DNA of 64,000 bases from Aminobacter aganoensis (GCF_014206975.1 NZ_JACHOU010000004.1:248001-312000), one strand, 5' to 3'. Shown: positions 9,054-17,243, counted from the stretch's first letter. Notes: a model not told the origin generated them from the sequence alone. Made by a program: numbers and translations.

Positions 9054-9659
9054 ATGATGCGGCTTTCAATCTCTCATCTGTTCCTGGCGGGCCTGGTATC
9101 GATCTCGACCGTCGGCGCCGACCCCAGGCCGAGCCATGCAGCGCCGGGCACGAAGCGCATCGACATCTGCCATGGCTATGGCTGCGCCTTTCGTTCGCGC
9201 CTCGACCTCGGGCCGGGCGACGCGAAGCGGTTCGCCTCCATTCTGGCCGCGGGCCGGTCCTCGCCGAAAGCCGAGCGTGCGGCGATCGCACAGGCCGTTG
9301 CGTATTTCGAGAAGCGGGCGCAGCAGGTGACCGGGGTACGTGACGCACCCCAGTCGAAATTCGGCGCTTCGAAGATCAAGGGCCAGATGGATTGCGTCGA
9401 CGAATCGACCAACACCGACGCGCTGCTGCGCTATCTCGGCGGGCGTGGCCTGCTCAGGCACCACAAGGTCGAAGCGAAGACCTCGCGCGGCTTCCTGCTC
9501 GATGGCCGGTACCCGCACTGGACAGCCGTTGTCCGCGCACCCGACGGCGTGAAGTGGGTGGTTGATTCCTGGTATGCCCCGATGGGCGGCGCGCCAGACA
9601 TCATCCCGCTCAGCGACTGGAAGCAGCGCGGCGTGCTCGAAAGCGGCGCGCTGAACTAG
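9054..9659 (+). CDS. Secreted protein with possible transglutaminase-like Cys-His-Asp triad
   Basis: 201 residues with an N-terminal signal peptide (hydrophobic core [14 protein letters not shown]). I do not recognise a named family. After cleavage it has two close cysteines (C39, C44) and later QMDCVDES (C114), PHWTAVV (H155) and KWVVDSWY (D171). Cys, then His before a beta strand, then Asp before an aromatic residue is the order of the triad in transglutaminase-like cysteine proteases. A periplasmic peptidase or transglutaminase-fold role is only inferred. Either of two adjacent ATGs (9054, 9057) may be the start. Confidence 0.7.
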   Translation: MMRLSISHLFLAGLVSISTVGADPRPSHAAPGTKRIDICHGYGCAFRSRLDLGPGDAKRFASILAAGRSSPKAERAAIAQAVAYFEKRAQQVTGVRDAPQSKFGASKIKGQMDCVDESTNTDALLRYLGGRGLLRHHKVEAKTSRGFLLDGRYPHWTAVVRAPDGVKWVVDSWYAPMGGAPDIIPLSDWKQRGVLESGALN

Positions 9660-9713
9660 AGCAGGCCTCGACACGGGCTGGAGCGGGATGCTTTGACAGG
9701 CCCAAAAACAACA

Positions 9714-9820
9714 ACACCCGCCGGGGGAGGAGATCCGGCGGGTGTCGTTTTTGGTGGTCAGCCTTCTGGGAGGAGGAAGCTGACCTATTCGCCTTTGCCG
9801 GGGAGGAGGTCGGCGCGGGC
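9714..9820 (-). ncRNA. Hairpin triplet C (distal, with terminator-like end)
   Basis: Three hairpins at 9791-9820, 9756-9785 and 9714-9745. The last has a perfect 11-bp stem and, on the minus strand, is followed by TGTTGTTTTT, so it can act as the intrinsic terminator of the whole transcript. Its loop has one mismatch to the motif. Confidence 0.8.
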
Positions 9821-9866
9821 AGAATTCTTTTCGCCAGTTCAAAGAGGGCGAAGCTCTCGGGTAACA

Positions 9867-9974
9867 ACACCTGCCGGGGGAGGAGGATCCGGCAGGTGTC
9901 GTTTTTGGTGGTCAGCCTTCTGGGAGGAGGAAGCTGACCTATTCGCCTTTGCCGGGGAGGAGGTCGGCGCAGGC
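9867..9974 (-). ncRNA. Hairpin triplet B (middle)
   Basis: Three hairpins at 9945-9974, 9910-9939 and 9867-9899. All three loops contain an exact CCTCCTCCC on the minus strand. It is nearly identical to triplet C, including the spacer that carries AGAATTCTTTTCGCC, so B and C look like a recent tandem duplication. Confidence 0.8.
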
Positions 9975-10022
9975 AGAATTCTTTTCGCCAGTTCAAAGAG
10001 GGCGAAACTCTCTGGGGTAACG

Positions 10023-10130
10023 ACACCCGCCCGGGGAGGAGGTCGGGCGGGTGTGTTAGGGTGGTCAGCTTATCGGGAGGAAGAAGCTGACCGGATCCGT
10101 CATGGCCGGGGAGGAGGTCGGCGTTGACGG
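10023..10130 (-). ncRNA. Hairpin triplet A (promoter-proximal)
   Basis: Three hairpins: 10097-10130 (CCGTCA/TGACGG stem, 2x2 internal loop, GCCG/CGGC), 10063-10092 (9-bp GGTCAGCTT/AAGCTGACC stem, variant loop GGGAGGAAG on the plus strand) and 10023-10054 (ACACCCGCCC/GGGCGGGTGT stem). This triplet begins 11 bases after the stop of the second DUF1127 gene and is the most diverged of the three. Confidence 0.8.
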
Positions 10131-10140
10131 AAAGCTTGAA

Positions 10141-10281
10141 TTAGATTGCGCGGCGGGCGATCGACTGGATCTCGCCACGATTGATGCCGAGATCGGCAAG
10201 CTGGCGGTTCGACAGACGGCCAAGCTCGTTCACCGTCTCGCGATAAGCGCGCCAGTTACGGTAAGTGCGGAGCAAGTTCAT
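10141..10281 (-). CDS. DUF1127 small protein (second copy)
   Basis: A 46-residue basic protein starting MNLLRTYRNWRAYRETV and ending ARRAI, with the DUF1127 core LxRLSNRQLADLGI. It is too short for most gene finders. It is a clear paralogue of the 46-residue gene just upstream, differing mainly in the last third. DUF1127 proteins of this size, such as CcaF1 of Rhodobacter sphaeroides, bind RNA and influence sRNA maturation. The hairpin array starts 11 bases downstream on the same strand. The Shine-Dalgarno is weak (AAGAGAAC). Confidence 0.88.
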   Translation of the reverse strand: MNLLRTYRNWRAYRETVNELGRLSNRQLADLGINRGEIQSIARRAI

Positions 10282-10309
10282 TTTAGTTCTCTTTTCGGTT
10301 CGGACAGGT

Positions 10310-10324
10310 GGGTCCAGTGGACCC
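10310..10324 (-). other. Hairpin between the two DUF1127 genes
   Basis: GGGTCCA, one base, then its exact complement TGGACCC, in the 51-base gap between the DUF1127 genes. No T-run follows, so it is more likely an mRNA processing or stability element than a terminator. Confidence 0.5.
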
Positions 10325-10332
10325 GGTTTCGG

Positions 10333-10473
10333 TTAGATGGCTTTACGCGCGACGAAGTGGATGTCGCTGCGGGTGATGCCGAGGTCGGTCAGTTCACGGT
10401 TCGACAGGCGGCTCAACTCGGAGACAGTGTCACGGTAGCGGCGCCAGTTGCGGTAGTTGCGGATCAGGTTCAT
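10333..10473 (-). CDS. DUF1127 small protein (first copy)
   Basis: A 46-residue basic protein beginning MNLIRNYRNWRRYRDTV and ending ARKAI, with the core LSRLSNRELTDLGITRSDI typical of DUF1127. ATG at 10473 is chosen because it gives the same length and start as the paralogue downstream; the frame stays open further upstream, but that part does not match the family. It is the first gene behind an RpoH-like promoter and heads the transcript into the hairpin array. An RNA-binding role is inferred from the family. Confidence 0.9.
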   Translation of the reverse strand: MNLIRNYRNWRRYRDTVSELSRLSNRELTDLGITRSDIHFVARKAI

Positions 10474-10518
10474 CTTCGTTTTCCGTTCGTCTTCATTTCT
10501 CTTCTGTGTACGGGGCGT

Positions 10519-10547
10519 AGATAGGATGGCCTTGCTCAAAATTGAAG
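10519..10547 (-). promoter_or_regulatory. RpoH-type (heat-shock sigma) promoter of the DUF1127-hairpin locus
   Basis: On the minus strand: CTTCAA (10547-10542), a 16-base spacer, then CCTATCT (10525-10519). The alphaproteobacterial RpoH consensus is CTTGAA-N15-17-CCTATNT, so there is a single mismatch. The -10 lies about 45 bases before the first DUF1127 start. Confidence 0.65.
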
Positions 10548-10693
10548 CGCTATGCTCGCATGGCAGCAATGCGTTTTGTGCATTGCAGCATTAATGGACA
10601 TTAAGGCTTCGGTCATGATTGTGACCGAATCGGAAATTCGCCATGAGGACAACGGCTTGGCCGTGACAGGCAGCCGTCAGGGGGACGCGATTT

Positions 10694-11797
10694 ATGGCGA
10701 GCTACGCCACCAAGGTGAAGAGCGACATCGGCCGCTGGGTCGAAATCGGGCTGCTGGACCGGGCAACCGCGGACGCGCTTGTTCGTGACGTCGAGGACAA
10801 TGAGCGCAGGGGCCTGAATTTCGGTTCGATCCTCGCGATCATGGCGGCGCTGCTGTTTGCTGCTGCCATTCTCATTCTCGTCGCCGCCAATTGGGAAGCC
10901 ATCCCGCGCATTGCCCGCGTCGGCGCGCTGTTTGCCGTCATCTTCATCGGCTATGTCGGCGGCGCCTTGCTCAAGCAGCGTGGCCAAGGTGGTTTCGGCG
11001 AAGCGCTGTGGCTGGTCGCGGCCGCGGCTTTCGGCGGTTCGATCGCGCTGATCGGGCAGATGTATCACTTCGCCGGCGATGAAAGCGCGGCCGTCGTCAC
11101 CTGGTGCATCGGCACCGCGATTGCCGCCGCGGCGCTGCGCTCCAACGCCCTGACCGTGGCCGCCGTTGGCATCGCCGATGCGTGGCTGGTGCTGAAGGGG
11201 TTCGATATCTTCCGCCGCACGGAGTTTCCGCATCTCTTCATTGTGTTCCTGGCGGTGTTCTGGGCGCTGTCGTTCTGGACGCAGAGCCGCGCTGCCCGGC
11301 ATCTGATCGCCCTGTCTGTCATTCTATATGCAGTGCTGCTCGGCTTTAATCACGAGTCGCTGGAGGTTGGAGTGGTGCTTGCACTGGTCTCGGCGGTGCT
11401 TCTCGCCGTTGCTGCCCTGGCCCCGGATGCCGTGGAACGCATCGTCCAACTCGGCGGACGGCTGCCTTTGCATGCATTGATCGGCTTTATTTCCGGCATC
11501 GGCATGGTGCAGGTCGACCAGGTCGAGAACGGCGGCTTTGTCATTGCGGCCGCGGTTGCACTGGCGGTCATCGCAGCGGTCATCGTCTTCCTTGGCCGCG
11601 AGAGCCGCGGCTTGCGCTGGATTGCCTATCTCGGCTTCGCCTTCGAACTGGCCATCGTCTATCTCGTCACTGTCGGTTCGATGCTGGGCACGGCCGGCTT
11701 CTTCTTCGCAGCCGCAATAATCCTGGCAGGGCTCGCTTATGCGATCATCCGCATCGAACGGCGGATGAGGCCCGAGCCGGTCCGAGGAGCAGCATGA
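10694..11797 (+). CDS. DUF2157 multi-spanning membrane protein
   Basis: A 367-residue protein of the DUF2157 family. The first 45 residues are soluble, with a WVEIGLLDRATADALV helix, and the rest is a series of about ten hydrophobic helices. Function is unknown. Its stop overlaps the start of the next gene by four bases (ATGA). DUF2157 and GDYXXLXY proteins are commonly paired, so the two may act as one membrane unit. It is divergent from the DUF1127 locus across a 220-base gap. Confidence 0.85.
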   Translation: MASYATKVKSDIGRWVEIGLLDRATADALVRDVEDNERRGLNFGSILAIMAALLFAAAILILVAANWEAIPRIARVGALFAVIFIGYVGGALLKQRGQGGFGEALWLVAAAAFGGSIALIGQMYHFAGDESAAVVTWCIGTAIAAAALRSNALTVAAVGIADAWLVLKGFDIFRRTEFPHLFIVFLAVFWALSFWTQSRAARHLIALSVILYAVLLGFNHESLEVGVVLALVSAVLLAVAALAPDAVERIVQLGGRLPLHALIGFISGIGMVQVDQVENGGFVIAAAVALAVIAAVIVFLGRESRGLRWIAYLGFAFELAIVYLVTVGSMLGTAGFFFAAAIILAGLAYAIIRIERRMRPEPVRGAA

Positions 11798-12402
11798 TGT
11801 CCCGCTACAAGCTCGTCATTGCCGCAATTGTGCTGGCGCTCGCGCAAATCGGTTTTCTCGGCTGGATGATCGCAGGCCGCGCGGCGATCCTGCGCGACGG
11901 CAAGGAAGTGCTGCTCAAGGTCGAGCCCGTCGACCCGCGCGACCTGTTGCGCGGCGATTACGTCCGGCTCGGCTACGACATCTCGCGCATAGAGGTGGAG
12001 AAGATCGCCAACCTGCCCCAGGGCGAGCAGGCGTCGGTCGAAGGACCGATCGTCGTTCGCCTGAAGAAGGATACGGACGGTTATTGGCGCGCAACCTCCG
12101 CCTCGCTCGGCACCGACTCGACGGTTGCGGCTGCCGACGAAGTCGACATCCGTGGCGAAGTGACTGATGGCTGGAGCCTGACCCCGGGCTCGACTGTCCG
12201 TGTCGATTACGGCATCGAACGCTTTTATGTGCCGGAAGGCGAGGGCCTGGCGATCGAGGAGGAGATGCGCAAGCGCAACTCCGGCTCTGAACCCGAATTG
12301 CGCAGCTTCGGCATCAAGGTCGCCGTTGCCAGCGACGGCACCGGCCAGATCAAGGCATTGATGGACGGCGACACCATGCTGTTCGAGGAGCCGCTGTACT
12401 GA
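11794..12402 (+). CDS. GDYXXLXY-domain protein
   Basis: 202 residues: an N-terminal membrane anchor (LVIAAIVLALAQIGFLGWMI) followed by a periplasmic domain with the naming motif RGDYVRLGYDI at about residue 52. A second conserved part near the end contains YGIERFYVPEGEG. Function is unknown. It overlaps the DUF2157 gene by four bases, implying translational coupling. Confidence 0.88.
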   Translation: MMSRYKLVIAAIVLALAQIGFLGWMIAGRAAILRDGKEVLLKVEPVDPRDLLRGDYVRLGYDISRIEVEKIANLPQGEQASVEGPIVVRLKKDTDGYWRATSASLGTDSTVAAADEVDIRGEVTDGWSLTPGSTVRVDYGIERFYVPEGEGLAIEEEMRKRNSGSEPELRSFGIKVAVASDGTGQIKALMDGDTMLFEEPLY

Positions 12403-12453
12403 GCCGTCAGATGCGTGGCCGGGCGGTTGGTGGCAGGGCGGGCTGGGAGACTG

Positions 12454-12538
12454 TGGTGCGGATGATAGGAGTCGAACCTACACGCCTCTCGGCACTGGAA
12501 CCTAAATCCAGGGCGTCTACCAGTTCCGCCACATCCGC
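12454..12538 (-). tRNA. tRNA-Leu (anticodon UAG)
   Basis: An 85-nt tRNA with encoded CCA. Acceptor GCGGATG pairs with CATCCGC; the anticodon stem CTGGA/TCCAG closes the loop TTTAGGT (anticodon TAG, reading CUA/CUG); a short class II variable arm and the GTTCGAC T-loop are present. Confidence 0.95.
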
Positions 12539-12880
12539 ATGCGAACGCCAATCCCATGCTGCCATCATTCTGTCAATCTCGGAGCGGAAATGACCTCGGC
12601 CGGGAGAAACCGCGAAGATAGTTGAAAATTCGGCCCGCCTGTGACAAAAGGCCTGTCGAGTAAGATGGGACGCAAGTATCCGTCTCTGCAGGATGCGATA
12701 AGAAGTCGGAAAAACAACAGCTTATCGTAATCTTCGGACGACGGCGGAACAAACGGACCGCATATGGCGGACCTGGATGCCGATTTGCGAACTTGAAGCC
12801 ATCCCCGGCAAACGAATTCCGGCAGGCTGAACGGCAGGACGCCGTCTGAGCCGCGCCATACGTAAAACAAAGGTTTGATG
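12539..12880 (+). other. 340-base gap before tig
   Basis: I see no gene here. It should hold the tig promoter and 5' leader, but no box pair is convincing. A weak AAAGG lies just before the tig start. Confidence 0.3.
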
Positions 12881-14341
12881 ATGCAGGTCACCGAAACGCT
12901 CAACTCCGGCCTCAAGCGCGAGATCAAGGTCTCGGTTCCTGCCGGCGACATGGAAGCCCGCCTCGAGAAGCGGCTTTCGGCCGCCAAGGACAAGGTCCGC
13001 ATCAACGGCTTCCGTCCGGGCAAGGTGCCGATGCAGCACATCCGCAAGATGTACGGCAAGTCCTTCATGGCCGAAGTCGTCAACGAGATCCTGACCGACT
13101 CGACCCGCACGATCATCGCCGAGCGCGGTGAAAAGGCTGCGATGCAGCCCGACGTCGTGATGACCGAGGACGAGAAGGAAGCCGAGAAGATCCTGGCCGG
13201 CGGTGTCGATTTCGAATTCTCGCTGAGCTACGAAGTCATCCCGGCGATCGAGATCAAGGATTTCACTGACATCAAGGTGTCGCGCCCGGTCTACGACGTT
13301 CCGGAAAGCGAGATCGACGAGCAGGTCAACCGCGTTGCCGAGTCGGCGCGTTCCTATGAGCCGAAGACCGGCAAGGCCGCCGAAGGCGACCGCGTCACCA
13401 TCGACTATGTCGGCAAGATCGACGGCGTTGCCTTCGACGGCGGCACGGGCGGCGACCAGCCGCTGGTGCTCGGTTCCAAGGAATTCATCCCCGGCTTCGA
13501 AGACCAGCTGATCGGCGCCAAGGCCGGCGACGAGAAGCTCGTCACCGTGACCTTCCCGGAAAACTACCAGGCCGCTCATCTCGCCGGCAAGGAAGCGACC
13601 TTCGACGTCACCGTCAAGGAGATCGCTGCCCCCGGCAAGCTCGAGGTCAATGACGAGACCGCCAAGAACCTCGGCCTGGAATCGCTCGAGAAGCTGCGCG
13701 ACATCGTTCGCGGCCAGATCGAGAACCAGTTCGGCGCCATGACGCGCCAGAAGGTCAAGCGCCAGCTGCTCGACCAGCTCGACGGCGCCTACCAGTTCGA
13801 GGCACCCTCGAAGCTCGTCGAAGCCGAATTCGGCAATATCTGGAGCCAGGTGACCCGCGACCTCGAGATCGCCGGCCGCACCTTCGCCGACGAAGAGACG
13901 ACTGAAGAAGAGGCCCGCGCCGAGTACCAGCGCCTGGCCGAGCGCCGGGTGCGCCTTGGTCTGGTTCTCGCCGAGATCGGCGAAAAGGCCGGCGTGACGG
14001 TCAACGACGAAGAGCTGCAGCGCGGCCTGTTCGACACCGTTCGCCGCTACCCGGCCAGCCAGCAGCAGGAAGTGTTCGACTTCTACCGCAACAACCCGTC
14101 GGCGCTGGTCAACCTGCGGGCGCCGCTGTTCGAGGAAAAGGTCGTCGATCACCTGCTGTCGCAGGTCTCCGTCACCGACAAGAAGGTGAGCAAGGAAGAA
14201 CTGCTCGCCGACGACGAGGACGAGGGTTCGGAAAAGCCGGCGAAGAAGGCTGCGGCCAAGAAGGCTGACAAGGCCGAGGGCGAAGAGCCCAAGAAGAAGG
14301 CCGCTCCGAAGAAGAAGGCCAAGGAAGCCGACGCCGAGTAA
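12881..14341 (+). CDS. tig: Trigger factor (ribosome-associated chaperone)
   Basis: A 486-residue trigger factor. The N-terminal ribosome-binding domain carries the signature GFRPGKVP (about residue 45); an FKBP-type peptidyl-prolyl isomerase domain follows (about 155-240, with [14 protein letters not shown]), then the helical chaperone domain. The C-terminal 40 residues form a Lys/Ala/Glu-rich tail, usual in rhizobial homologues. Three candidate starts in a row (TTG, ATG, ATG); the last, giving [10 protein letters not shown], matches family N-termini best. Confidence 0.96.
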   Translation: MQVTETLNSGLKREIKVSVPAGDMEARLEKRLSAAKDKVRINGFRPGKVPMQHIRKMYGKSFMAEVVNEILTDSTRTIIAERGEKAAMQPDVVMTEDEKEAEKILAGGVDFEFSLSYEVIPAIEIKDFTDIKVSRPVYDVPESEIDEQVNRVAESARSYEPKTGKAAEGDRVTIDYVGKIDGVAFDGGTGGDQPLVLGSKEFIPGFEDQLIGAKAGDEKLVTVTFPENYQAAHLAGKEATFDVTVKEIAAPGKLEVNDETAKNLGLESLEKLRDIVRGQIENQFGAMTRQKVKRQLLDQLDGAYQFEAPSKLVEAEFGNIWSQVTRDLEIAGRTFADEETTEEEARAEYQRLAERRVRLGLVLAEIGEKAGVTVNDEELQRGLFDTVRRYPASQQQEVFDFYRNNPSALVNLRAPLFEEKVVDHLLSQVSVTDKKVSKEELLADDEDEGSEKPAKKAAAKKADKAEGEEPKKKAAPKKKAKEADAE

Positions 14342-14368
14342 GGCGACGCTCCTCAGAAGAAGCGAAAG

Positions 14369-14398
14369 GGCCGCTGGAGAAATCCGGCGGCCTTTTTT
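14369..14398 (+). terminator. Intrinsic terminator of tig
   Basis: A 9-bp stem GGCCGCTGG/CCGGCGGCC with loop AGAAAT, followed by six T residues. Confidence 0.9.
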
Positions 14399-14437
14399 GT
14401 TTCATGCCGTCGCGGGCGCTGCGGCCGCAATCATGAG

Positions 14438-15190
14438 CTAGATCAGCAACAGCCCCTTCATGCTGGCAAGGCCGTTCTTGCCGATGATGATGTGGTCATG
14501 CACCGCGATGCCCAGTGGCTTGGCCGTATCGATGATGGTCCTGGTCATGTCGATGTCGGCGCGCGATGGCGTCGGGTCGCCGGATGGATGATTGTGGACG
14601 AGGATGATCGCGGTTGCCGACAGCTCCAGCGCGCGCTTGATGACTTCGCGCGGATAGACGGGCGTGTGGTCGACGGTGCCGGTCTGCTGCACCTCGTCGG
14701 CGATCAGGACGTTTTTCTTGTCGAGGAACAGGATGCGGAACTGCTCGCGCGCTTCGAAGGCCATCGACGCCCTGCAATAGTCGAGCACCTGGTTCCACGA
14801 CGACAGCACTTCGCGGCGGCTGATCTCGCCGCGGGCCAGGCGCCTTGCCGCAGCCGCGACGATCTTGAGGTCGAGCGCGACCGATGGCCCGATGCCTTTG
14901 ACCTCCTGCAGCAGGTGGGCTGGAGCGCCTAAAACTTCGGCAAGCGTGCCGAAGCGGGCGAGCAGGGCCTTGGCCACCGGCTTGGTATCCGAGCGCGGGA
15001 TAAGCCTGAACAGAAGCAGTTCGAGCAGTTCGTAGTCGGCAAGCGTTTCTCCGCCCGCGGTCGAAAACCGCTCGCGCAGCCTGTCGCGATGGCCGAGATA
15101 GTGGGGCTTTTCCTGTGTGGCGGCGCGCTTGATCGTCGGCAACGGCCGCTCGCCGAAGAAACCGCGCTCGTCGTGCTCGTCGCTCGCCAT
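14438..15190 (-). CDS. radC: RadC-family JAB/MPN-domain protein
   Basis: A 250-residue RadC (DUF2466) protein. The N-terminal half has a helix-hairpin-helix-like segment ([17 protein letters not shown]); the C-terminal half is a JAMM/MPN domain with the metal-binding pattern [14 protein letters not shown] at about residues 198-211. Despite the name, a direct role in DNA repair is not established. The neighbour upstream on the same strand is map, 36 bases away. Confidence 0.93.
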   Translation of the reverse strand: MASDEHDERGFFGERPLPTIKRAATQEKPHYLGHRDRLRERFSTAGGETLADYELLELLLFRLIPRSDTKPVAKALLARFGTLAEVLGAPAHLLQEVKGIGPSVALDLKIVAAAARRLARGEISRREVLSSWNQVLDYCRASMAFEAREQFRILFLDKKNVLIADEVQQTGTVDHTPVYPREVIKRALELSATAIILVHNHPSGDPTPSRADIDMTRTIIDTAKPLGIAVHDHIIIGKNGLASMKGLLLI

Positions 15191-15226
15191 GCCGCCCCCG
15201 CCGGAATGAAGCCGGCGAAAGCGATA

Positions 15227-16054
15227 TTATGCGGGCAGGCCCGGCCGGTCGAGCCCCTTGGGCGACAGCGTGAAGATCTCGCAGCCGTCGGCCGTCACGC
15301 CGATGGTGTGCTCGTATTGTGCAGACAGGGAGCGGTCGCGGGTGACCGCCGTCCAGCCGTCGTTCAGCACCTTCACGTGCGGCCGGCCGAGATTGATCAT
15401 CGGCTCGATGGTGAAGATCATGCCTTGCCGCATCTCGACGCCTTCGTTGACGTTGCCATAGTGCAGGATGTTTGGCGCATCATGGAAGAGGGCACCCACG
15501 CCATGGCCGCAGAAGTCGCGCACGACGGAGCAGCGCTCGGCCTCGGCATATGTCTGGATGGCGGCGCCGATGGCACCGGTGCGCGCGCCCGGCCGCACCG
15601 CGGCAATGCCGCGCATCAGGCACTCATGCGTGACTTCGAGCAGGCGCTCGGCAGCGCGCTTGACGGTGCCCACCGGGTACATGCGGCTCGAGTCGCCGTG
15701 CCAGCCATCGAGGATGTAGGTCACGTCGATGTTGACGATGTCGCCATCCTTGAGTGGCTTGTTGTCGGGAATGCCGTGGCAGACGACATGGTTGATCGAG
15801 GTGCAGCTTGACTTGGTGTAGCCGCGATAGTTGAGCGTGGCGGGCATTGCGCCGTGGTCCATGCCGAACTCGAAGACGAAGCGGTCGATTGCATCGGTGG
15901 TGACGCCGGGCGCCACGCGGTCGACCAGTTCGTCGAGGCATCGGGCAGTGAGCGCACAGGCCTTGCGCATGCCTTCGAAGGCGTCCGCGCCGTAGAGGCG
16001 GATCTGGCCTGTGTTCCTGAGGGGCGCCGTGGCGGCGTCGAGATAGCTGACCAT
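15227..16054 (-). CDS. map: Type I methionine aminopeptidase
   Basis: A 275-residue MetAP that removes N-terminal Met from nascent proteins. Metal ligands are visible in VNIDVTYILDGWHGDSSRMY (two Asp), GHGVG (His), FTIEPMI (Glu) and YEHTIGV (Glu). ATG at 16054 gives MVSYLD and the usual length; the reading frame extends further upstream without family similarity. Confidence 0.96.
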   Translation of the reverse strand: MVSYLDAATAPLRNTGQIRLYGADAFEGMRKACALTARCLDELVDRVAPGVTTDAIDRFVFEFGMDHGAMPATLNYRGYTKSSCTSINHVVCHGIPDNKPLKDGDIVNIDVTYILDGWHGDSSRMYPVGTVKRAAERLLEVTHECLMRGIAAVRPGARTGAIGAAIQTYAEAERCSVVRDFCGHGVGALFHDAPNILHYGNVNEGVEMRQGMIFTIEPMINLGRPHVKVLNDGWTAVTRDRSLSAQYEHTIGVTADGCEIFTLSPKGLDRPGLPA

Positions 16055-16198
16055 TGACCTCTGCCGGACTATGTCTGGGGCTGCCCGCAGCGGGGGTGCG
16101 AGCCATTGCCGCAGATTTGGCACCGGATGCGTTTGGTTTCAACCCGCAAAGCCCAAACCGCTGCGATATGCGTCGTTTCGGCAGCGAAAATTGCCTTG

Positions 16199-16945
16199 TC
16201 AGCCCGGTATGGCCGTCTTTCCCGGCCGCGCCAGTTGCTGCCTGGGCCGTGGCGCGCCTGGATCGGCTGGCCGCAAATTCTCGCCGTGGACCCAGCCCTT
16301 GCGCCCGGAGGCAGAGACGAGCGTCCATTTGCCGTCGCGGGCAAAGACGCGGACGCTTTCGCCCTGCTTCAGGCTGGAGGTGACGGGCGCCGACATGTTG
16401 GGGCGCCGGCGCAGATAGACCGTCGTGCTGGTGTAAAGTACGTTGAGCTGGGGTGCTGCCTCTGCCTTTGGTTTGGCCGCTACGGATTTCGCGGTCGCCG
16501 CGGAGGCGGTCCTGGGGCGTGGCATGGGCGTCGGTGCCCGCGAGATGGAGCCGGTCTTGATGTCGGCGGGTGGCCGCAGGGCGGAGTCGGATTGCGGCGT
16601 CGGCAGCCGCGTACTGGGCTTGGTGCCAGATCGTTCGACTTTCGATGCCTGGGCGCTGGCCAGCTTTTGCTGACTCGTCTTGGGCGGGTTTTTCGCTTCG
16701 CGCCGTGGGACCTCTGCTTTTGGCCGCACGACGTTGGCATCGGACTGGGGACCGACATTCGCTTTGGGCCGGACGGCAGCGGCTTCCCTAGGAGGTGTGG
16801 AAGGGTTTTTGGGGCGGCTCGCTGCCCTTGCCGGACGGTCGTCGACCCGCGCCTTGCTGGGCATGTCCTGGGTCATCGCCCAGCCGCCCGCTGCAAGCGC
16901 TCCAAGCACCAGCCATCTCAGTTTCGGAAGCGCGAATCCACCCAT
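16199..16945 (-). CDS. SH3-domain protein with proline/lysine-rich linker
   Basis: 248 residues. An N-terminal hydrophobic segment (WLVLGALAAGGWAM) is a signal anchor, followed by about 140 residues of low-complexity Pro/Ala/Lys/Arg sequence, then a bacterial SH3-like domain (about 165-225: VYLRRRPNMSAPV, GKWTLVSASGRKGWVH). Such domains bind the cell wall or peptides; the linker suggests reach across the periplasm. No catalytic domain is present. Confidence 0.8.
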   Translation of the reverse strand: MGGFALPKLRWLVLGALAAGGWAMTQDMPSKARVDDRPARAASRPKNPSTPPREAAAVRPKANVGPQSDANVVRPKAEVPRREAKNPPKTSQQKLASAQASKVERSGTKPSTRLPTPQSDSALRPPADIKTGSISRAPTPMPRPRTASAATAKSVAAKPKAEAAPQLNVLYTSTTVYLRRRPNMSAPVTSSLKQGESVRVFARDGKWTLVSASGRKGWVHGENLRPADPGAPRPRQQLARPGKTAIPG

Positions 16946-17018
16946 GCGCCGAGTCTGGACCCGAGAGCTTAAAACCGCGTTGACGCGCCTGTTGCGCCAG
17001 ATGCGTAGGGCAGGCGGG

Positions 17019-17243
17019 TCAGGCCTTTTTCAGGAACTCGGTCTTCAGCACCAGTCCCTTCACCTGCTTGGTATTGCATTCGACCTCGCCGGAGTTCCCA
17101 TTGAGGCGGATGTTCTTGACCAGCGTGCCGCGCTTGATGGTCTCCGAGGTTCCCTTGACCTTCAGATCCTTGATCAGGGTCACGGAGTCGCCGTCGTTGA
17201 GCTGCGAGCCGTTGCTGTCTTTCACGATGACGTCGTCGGACAT
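17019..17243 (-). CDS. PhnA/YjdM-domain protein lacking the zinc ribbon
   Basis: 74 residues matching the C-terminal domain of YjdM (annotated as alkylphosphonate utilisation protein PhnA): VIVKDSNGSQLNDGDSVTLI, DLKVKGTS, KTEFLKKA. The four-cysteine zinc ribbon at the N-terminus of E. coli YjdM is absent. There is no phosphonate gene nearby, and the family's role in phosphonate use is unproven. A GGAAG ribosome site lies 9 bases before the ATG. Confidence 0.85.
   Translation of the reverse strand: MSDDVIVKDSNGSQLNDGDSVTLIKDLKVKGTSETIKRGTLVKNIRLNGNSGEVECNTKQVKGLVLKTEFLKKA

Larger units (their letters stand above)
9714..10130 (-). ncRNA. Array of nine anti-Shine-Dalgarno hairpins (cuckoo/CcsR-like sRNA locus)
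   Basis: Nine consecutive hairpins fill the gap between the secreted-protein gene and the DUF1127 genes. Read on the minus strand, every loop carries CCTCCTCCC: seven exact copies, and two with one change (at 9725-9733 and 10075-10083). The stems fall into three classes that recur in the same order three times, giving three triplets with a period of 153-156 bp. The stems differ in sequence yet stay paired (for example ACACCCGCCGG in one copy, ACACCTGCCGG in another), which is compensatory change and argues for RNA structure. The loop mimics the 16S anti-Shine-Dalgarno. Known relatives are the Rhodobacter CcsR RNAs, downstream of a DUF1127 gene. Orientation is inferred from the adjacent DUF1127 genes. 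Confidence 0.85.

Noticed and set aside
9714-10130. Direct repeats that could be read as a CRISPR array
   Set aside because: Repeats are hairpins with three alternating stem types, spacers are not unique, the period is about 155 bp and no cas gene is present.
10310-10324. Intrinsic terminator between the DUF1127 genes
   Set aside because: The stem is short and no T-run follows on the minus strand, so read-through is expected.
12722-14152. 476-residue open frame antisense to tig
   Set aside because: It mirrors the trigger factor coding sequence and shows no domain; tig has clear family similarity.
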